From Rhizopus sp. PT2906 (lineage: Eukaryota > Mucoromycota > Mucoromycetes > Mucorales > Rhizopodaceae): DNA of 64,000 bases. Numbering within the stretch: position 1 is the first letter of the stretch; the number at the start of each line of letters is the position of its first letter. Shown piece by piece: positions 57,546 through 64,000 of the stretch. Under the pieces are notes generated by a model that worked only from the letters and a program-made list of their open reading frames with translations, made no database searches and was not told the origin of the DNA. Made by a program: the position numbers and the translations under genes. Where the stretch lies: contig JAMYHX010000135.1 of assembly GCA_025529335.1 (NCBI GenBank), forward strand, positions 24,228 to 88,227. Reading direction: 5' to 3'.

Positions 57546-57890
57546 TTATTGAGATAATCGCTCAAATTCCGGTAATTCAGCATCACTGAACAATGTATGC
57601 TTCTGATAATTGACGTCATTCAAATCTACGATAAAGAAATGACAGAGATGTTTTTTCCTTGCACTACATCCCAAAAGCAAAAAGTTCATCCTCCACATAC
57701 TTGCCATTAGAGAGATACCACTTTTCTTGGGCTTTCATTTTGGCGGACACTACACGCACGAGAAAATCCATGAGAAGGATAATGCTACAGGCATTACCTG
57801 TGATGTCTTTAACAAAGCTTTTTAATGTGTGATGCGGCGCTAAACTTACTTAGGACAGATATTTTTTCCATATTCTTTAATATAGAATGT
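57546..57890 (-). pseudogene. 3' fragment of a decayed gene
   Basis: The minus strand encodes KMKAQEKWYLSNGKYVEDE then, after a one-base frameshift near 57670, CSARKKHLCHFFIVDLND and YQKHTLFSDAELPEFERL ending in TAA (57548-57546). The wording resembles a repeated lineage-specific protein family of Mucoromycota, but I cannot name it. It shares an 18-19 base inverted repeat with the fragment at 58058-58487, suggesting an internal inversion. Confidence 0.4.
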
Positions 57891-58057
57891 GCATTTATAA
57901 AGCATCCATCTTGGCTTGTTTTTCTTTTCAAGAAGGAGGAGAGATAAAAAGAAATGTTGTTATTGATGTATTTTAATTTTATGTTGTCAATTTGATCAAC
58001 AATGACCACTTAGCTCACTTGAGATGATAAGTTAATATTTTATATCAGAGAGAGCGA

Positions 58058-58487
58058 ACTGGACAGGCTTAGGTTAGGCAGAAATTTTGGTAGTGTAAAA
58101 TTGTAAAGTGATAACATAAGTAGTGCCCCCCAAGGGAGTGCCCGCAACATTAGCCTTATCGTGGGTTTTTCTCGTGCGTGTAGTGCTCAACTTCGTTTTA
58201 CTGAAGCTCATTTCAAATTTCATCCTGAAACCATAGCTTGGTATATTCAGAGGGATTTGAGTCTGTTGAATATCTTCCTGCTTTTCACTGAATTCTTTCA
58301 GCTTGTCAGTTTCTTCAGTATCATCGTTAGCTTCTTCGGGGGACCTTTGATTTTCAGCAATTTGTTCATCAGCAAAATCTAGCTCGTCTTGTATATGAAG
58401 AAGTTTCTTAGATAGGAATGAAGAGCGACAGTGAATTGAATAAAAGTACGTTTTGACTAGTTTTTCGGAAAGGAACTTTGAAAGTAC
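58058..58487 (-). pseudogene. Open coding fragment without a start codon
   Basis: About 140 codons are open on the minus strand, including SEKLVKTYFYSI, KKLLHIQDELDFADEQIAEN and an acidic linker (EEANDDTEETDKLKEFSEK). A stop precedes it and no early ATG exists, so it is a gene fragment or internal exon. It probably belonged with 57546-57890. The CACTACACGCACGAGAAAA sequence in its frame recurs inverted near 57748. Confidence 0.35.
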
Positions 58488-61400
58488 TTAGTGCCCCATT
58501 CAAATGATTGAAAGGCTTATACCTACAACTAAGTCTCTTTTGTTTTATTTCAACAAATATTGCCCATAGAATCAAATCCTTATCATTTTGTAATAGAATT
58601 ACACAAAGTAGAAAATACGATGAGACTGTGTGTATCTTTATTCAGAATAAAGTGAAGAGAAAAGAGATGACAGTACAATCTATACTTATATATTAAGAAG
58701 CTGAGGTATTTAAACAGAGTTGACTAGATTTGCATAAGGTGTAACAGACCTTGTTGTAATAATAGATATCGTATTTAAGCACTGAATAACAACGTGGATA
58801 CTACAATGATATTTTGTACAACACATAAACTATGGTAAAATGCCACTGAAATGAACATTAAAGTTGAAGAATTACATACTATTTGTAACAAGTAGCATTC
58901 ACGTTACCAAATCTTTCGAAGCTTTTATTATCTCAAAGCGAAACGAGAAATGCTAGATTTCTATAAACCCAAGATTCTGTCGAAAGTTATTTTCATCTGA
59001 ATAGCCATTTATTAGCTATAAACGAGGTAATCTTGCCATTAACATGTTTATAATTCCATTTTTACTCGCAATTTATGTTGATGATAGGGATTCGAGGATT
59101 AAAGCATATAAAAATATGGATAAACATGGAAACAGAAGTTCCATGGACAACAAACGCATGTTTGCATTACAAACAAGCACGCGACTCCACAAAAGTCTGT
59201 ATATTTCTTCAGAAAGTTGGATATTCACATTCGTAAAAGAATATCCGAAAAGAAAAAAAAATGAAATATACAAAACAAAGGATCCTTTATCTGCCATAAT
59301 ACAAAGTCTGTCCTGGACACCAACAAGTAGGAGATTGCAAAATAGTGAGATATATTGTGTTAACATTAGCCATTTGCCTGTCTGGCCTCTCATACCCTTT
59401 TATTTCGCCAACCCTTCCTGTGCTTCCAAACTAGACGCAGTAAATCCAATGCTGAATTTAATAATATTAAATCCTCCTTCTTAAACACAAGAAAATGAAC
59501 AGGCAGTGGCGATGCCACCGTCCGAGGTTAAAAAACGTAAATTTTGAAAAATTATAAACAACAACAGCTTGACTTCCTATTTTTTGTATTTTTCATGATT
59601 AAATATTTATCACCATGTCATATATATTTAACCAAGATACATTTGTACTCATAAGCCTTTACTTGTCTATTTTGTATGTCTATCTTTAAAATAAAGAATA
59701 CATGCAAGTAAGATAATTTTTTTAAAAAAAAAAGTCTGATTATTTTATAAACTATGCTTGGCTTATAAAGATAAAGCAAGATAAATTCGTATTGAATTTT
59801 CATATACCTTATGATCTGATACCAACCAATGTAAAATATAGAGCAAATATTTGTTAACTTGAACATAAAAGCAGTACGTATCACAAATAGCTATCATTGT
59901 CTTATTAATTTCTACTATATAAAATAATTTCGCGTTATTTGATTTTCTATCAATTACGTAAACTTATATATGATGGTGTTATTTTGACTGGAGCCTATTA
60001 TATTTAATTAAACATTGCTACATATATGTAGCTCAAGCTAACATAATATAAAACAAGAGCTGCTATAAGCTTGATGCAAAAACTACTGAATAATTTCCGT
60101 CGCGGAAAACAGTATTTTTCATCTAAAGGTTGTATTTAATCTTGCTTAAGTCAGAACACATATCAATGATAAATACTCAATCAACAGATAGCAAGCTGTG
60201 ATAAATGTGATTAGATAAATATAGGCACTTAGTAACCCACTAGAGCTACAAAACCATAAAATAATTCAAAGTATTACACCCTGTTTTCTTCAAAGCAAGT
60301 ACTATTTTTTTTTACTTTAATTTGATACAATACATAGAGTTAGCAGATAAAAATTAAAATAAAGAGAATACATCTTAAGAGGTAAATCAGAGCTCCCTCT
60401 GCTATAATGATTATATTTAATTACCTTACTGTCCAAATTGCCATGTATATGCACTATAAAATATCCTAACTGTTAAACTGTTGTCTGGCACTGGAAGCTT
60501 AGAATAACTACGTTTTCTTCAATTATTTAGTATCTATATCAAAAACTTAAAAATAATTGTAATTATATGAAGTCTAATATTTTTCAGGAAAAAAAGGTTT
60601 TTTCTAGAAAGAAATGGCTAAAATATCGAAAAAACAACAACTAATAAATATCTTTTGATTGCATAACACCTCTACTCTCATTTTGTAAAATGATATTATA
60701 TATGTACCATCCTTAAAAGTCTACAATGGTTGTTGCTTAGTATTCGCTAATATAAAAAACAGAGAAGTAAAGAAGTAATATGTCCCAGTTTTTTCTTTTT
60801 CAAAGGCCAGGATGGTAGAGATCGTGATAAAAGAGAAATTAGTCTTAAAAATACACTATATACACAAAAATCCATAAGAAAAACTAGTATACATGTTTCT
60901 TACTTGCGGCACTATCTTCTCTTGCCTTACAGTGTGTGATAATTACTATACGTTATTCTCTATATATTTTCTTAATTCATATAAAAACATTCTTTTCCTA
61001 TGCAAGTAACACTATTATAATTGGTAATCACAAGTTTGTTTATCAGACATTTATGTAATTTAAAAATAGATACTATGGCTGTACCTTGGCTTAAACTAAA
61101 ATAGAGCAGTTCAAAATATGTTAGCGACTTAGAGTAAATAAATAAAGCTTACGCAACGCATCTTCAAATTAACTAACATGTTATCGCTTTAAGGGATAAA
61201 TTAATGCGTACGATCCCTTTACGTTTTTATGAATTTTTGTTTACTTTATTATAGTGTCTATGTTTCTTTTTTATTTATGAAAGAGGATAATAAATTTATT
61301 TTCAGAAATACTCGAGCTTTTAAACATGAACATTATTTGTGTTTTTAATCACTTTGAATACAACTTATTGTACAGAGAAGTAAGCGTACTAATCCTTTTC

Positions 61401-63119
61401 TGATTTTCAAGCACTTTCCGTTGCCTTAATGTTTTCTATTCTATATGAGATGGGAGTAATAAGTAGGGTACAGATATATATAATATATTACTTAATACGT
61501 AATGATCAATGTTAAAAATAGCCAGATGCGACATTAGCATTATTTTTGAAGTTCTATATGTTGCAAAAGAATGTGATTTATAATAGAGCTAAGTGATAAG
61601 GAAAATAAGTGCAAGCTTTAGAGTAAGAGTAAGATAATGCCTACTATAAGAGCTATTCCAGAAGAAAATTTATAGTCGTAGTAGTTTCGTCGGTAGATTA
61701 TTAGTCGCCATATTTGTAAAGCTGGCTAATCTGTTCTGTATAAATTAGAGTAAGATAAAACTAATAAGAGAAAAATAGATACAGAAATAGCATATGTGTA
61801 TATTTGTATACGGGAAATACATCGAAAGTATTAATGCCCTTTAAATATTAATTATTTGTTGAAACCTTGCACTATTTTATATATCATTGTTAAATTATCT
61901 TTTTCTCACATTGTAGTTGCTTGTTTAGTTTTATGTTTCCAATTGAATAAATGTTTATATATATTTTTGAATATAAAGATTAAGTAAAATAAAGCGATTA
62001 TCATATCTTAGTGATGCAAAATCAATTCAAATCACAATTCAAAAGAAAACCGAGTAAAAGGAGGCCTTTAATCAATAATACATACAGAGAATATTTTCTA
62101 TATTCCAAAGATAATGATTTCAGTTTAATTTTCTTGATATGTTTATAACAATGGTGTGAAAATAAGTGTAATTGACATATGATACGAAATAAATGATATA
62201 GATAACGTAAAAAAGATTATGGTTGTATAAAAAGATTTAGAGTTAAGAGTGATAATAAAATTAACTTAGTCGAATGACAAACTGATCTTGTAAAGTATAT
62301 CAGAATTAATTTCAGAAGAGAGTTATAAGTGAAAAAAGGTTGTAAATCAAGTCATAAGTAGCGTATTGAATGTCCATTTTCATTAGGAAAACATTGTTCT
62401 TTACATATTGTATTTTTTAACATAAATTTCCTTTATATAAAAATTATCATCTAAGGCTGGCTTGTGAGAAGTAGGACCTTGGTTATTTTGGTTATTTGCA
62501 TTACAATATATTGTAAGTGTTACGTTTTAGGAGAGTATTCTTTTGAATAAGAATATAAACTGAACTTTGAGTTACCACAAGATCTATTTACTATATCAAA
62601 AATAGAGTGTTTATAAAATAAAAGGTAAAGAGGAGTATGATTCAAAAGACTTATGTTTCTATTGAAAAAATTCTAAATCCTCAAAAGATGCAAAGTATTT
62701 ATTTATAAAAAATAAAAGCCTTGATAATACAATGGTTGTCTTAGCTTAATGACCTTGGTGAGAAAGTTTTTTTAAGTCAGGTTTAAAGTAAAAAAATGAG
62801 TGTAATATGTAACCTTAATGACCAACATGTTCTGATTATGCAGGATCAAATATAATAACTCTGAATTGAAAAAGTAAATATATATATTTATAAGAGAAAA
62901 CTTTGTAAGAAGAGTAATACTGTAGATTGATTAACTTGATTAAACTAATGATTCCTTATTAACGTAATATGTATTATTTATATTGAAAAAAGGGAGTATT
63001 GCTAACACTATCTCATGACATAGCGTGGATTGATAGTACTATCAGGAGCAATATCCTAAATCTTGTTGTCACTGGTGTCTGTAAGGAGAAATGTGATTGT
63101 AGTAAGATTTAAAAGTAGG
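58488..63119. other. AT-rich gene desert
   Basis: Over 4.6 kb no gene, exon chain or RNA gene can be supported; the frames at 59044-59484 (+) and 59618-59884 (-) have no motif or splice partners. The base composition is visibly more AT-rich than the gene-dense part. The sequence is not simple repeat; it looks like old, decayed DNA. Confidence 0.45.
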
Positions 63120-64000
63120 TTTTATAAGTAGAATTTGGTATTATAACTACCATCAGGCCTTAATATGAGATTAATGTAAAGCAATATAATGCTAAAGCAG
63201 GTAAGATAAAACAAAAAAGTAAAAAAAGAAGTTATTAAGCAATTAATGGTTAGGATTTAAAATAAAATATGAAAAGTTGCTGTGATCTGAATTGATATCG
63301 TTTATTTCAAAAAAATACTTGAGATATTTATACTAACTGAAAAGCGAAATATGCTGTAGAATTAGGTATATTGTAAGTCTACATGTTTGCTGTTTGATAA
63401 GTAGAGTTTGGCGTTAAGGGTCGCTTTGTAGTGAACATCAGATCTTTAACAGATTAAATAAATAATTGAGTAATAAAAGACAAATAAGATAAATAAAAGT
63501 AAGAGTTTGAAAATTCTCTGACAGGCAATATAAATGTTATATCAAAATCAGAATTAAAGAAAATAGAAAAGGGAGTTTTGCTTTATATAAAAGGATATAA
63601 AATATTTATTGTTGTTTCAATGAATAATTCTCTTTGAGAGAACCAAAAACTAGACAGTATTTATACTGTTTGAAAAACTGATTTGAAGTAATCAGTCATG
63701 ACACAGTGTTACTGGTGACTGACTAGAAAAGTAGGTAGGTGACAGTGTCATCATCATCGCCGTCACAACGCAGTAAATAATAAATCATTAAAACTCGCAT
63801 GAGATATGCAGTGGTACTATTGTAATTTTGTAGGCCATGGGTTTGTAGGCGTCGTAAAAGATAACAAAAATAAAAGTCTGTGTGTTTATAGTCTTTGTAA
63901 GACTTGGAGTTCGTAATAAAAGCGTTTAAAAGGTAAAGTTATAATAAAGGTTCGATGTGTGACCACCAGATCGTGTAAAGTTGATCAGACTGAGTTGTAC
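63120..64000 (+). repeat. Degenerate LTR-like repeats, same family as 37.2-37.8 kb
   Basis: 63120-63350 aligns by eye with 37200-37430 (gaatttggt-ttata, cagatc/caggcc-ttaatat, aagcaatataatgcta, a matching atatttatact end). 63770-63815 matches 37450-37495, and the window end (gtgaccaccagatcgtg at about 63959) matches 37617. A further related start, gaacatcagatcttta, lies near 63429. They are divergent copies of one dispersed element, consistent with solo LTRs; complete ends were not defined. Confidence 0.6.

Noticed and set aside
59044..59484. 146-codon open frame in the gene desert
   Set aside because: Lys/Ser-rich, no domain, no splice support, and the opposite strand is equally open over much of the same interval.
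1..64000. CRISPR arrays, bacterial operons, rRNA
   Set aside because: No regularly spaced direct repeats, no ribosome-binding-site-led gene clusters and no rRNA sequence were seen; the window is eukaryotic nuclear DNA.

Overview
The window reads as nuclear DNA of a filamentous fungus, most likely Mucoromycota (Mucorales type). It is AT-rich, with short GT-AG introns of roughly 45-80 bases ending in TAG or CAG, dense polyglutamine tracts, a fungal core gene set (ATG29, SYF2, DOP1, an Msn2-type zinc finger), and genes missing from yeasts but kept in early-diverging fungi (TBCK, a CEP104-like protein, LMBD1). Genes were assembled exon by exon; where exon ends are given, splice phases were checked by hand.

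Left part (1-12 kb): ATG29 (-), a SAM plus HMG-box regulator (+), an F-BAR/DEP/RhoGAP protein (+) and a bHLH factor (-), separated by gene-poor stretches.

Mobile zone (12-20.4 kb): the standout is a complete-looking, about 16-exon Fanzor gene (eukaryotic TnpB-like RNA-guided nuclease) on the minus strand at 15.8-18.7 kb. It carries the RuvC motifs, the displaced glutamate and the zinc ribbon. A small palindrome overlaps its stop codon, where a guide RNA could be encoded. Beside it lies a broken Mutator-like (MULE) transposase whose C-terminal half is inverted relative to its N-terminal half.

Middle (21-31 kb): Msn2-like zinc finger, LMBD1-type lysosomal membrane protein and the large trafficking protein DOP1, all on the minus strand.

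Duplicated zone (31-38 kb): a Ty3-type integrase relic, then a large inverted duplication carrying two about 95% identical short-chain dehydrogenase genes with about 0.5 kb of shared downstream flank. The flank belongs to a dispersed LTR-like repeat family seen again at the right end of the window. A tRNA-Met(CAT) follows.

Right gene-dense part (39.6-56.8 kb): proline-rich protein (-), CEP104-like TOG/zinc-finger protein (+), small RING-CH membrane ubiquitin ligase (-), IRG-like GTPase with an N-myristoylation signal (+), pseudouridine-synthase-like/PrmC methyltransferase fusion (-), FetB/UPF0014 permease (-), a CC1-box coiled-coil protein that looks like a tail-anchored dynein adaptor (-), splicing factor SYF2 (+) and TBCK (-). 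Several of these point to membrane trafficking and cytoskeletal transport.

Right end (57-64 kb): fragments of a decayed gene, then a very AT-rich gene desert ending in the LTR-like repeats.
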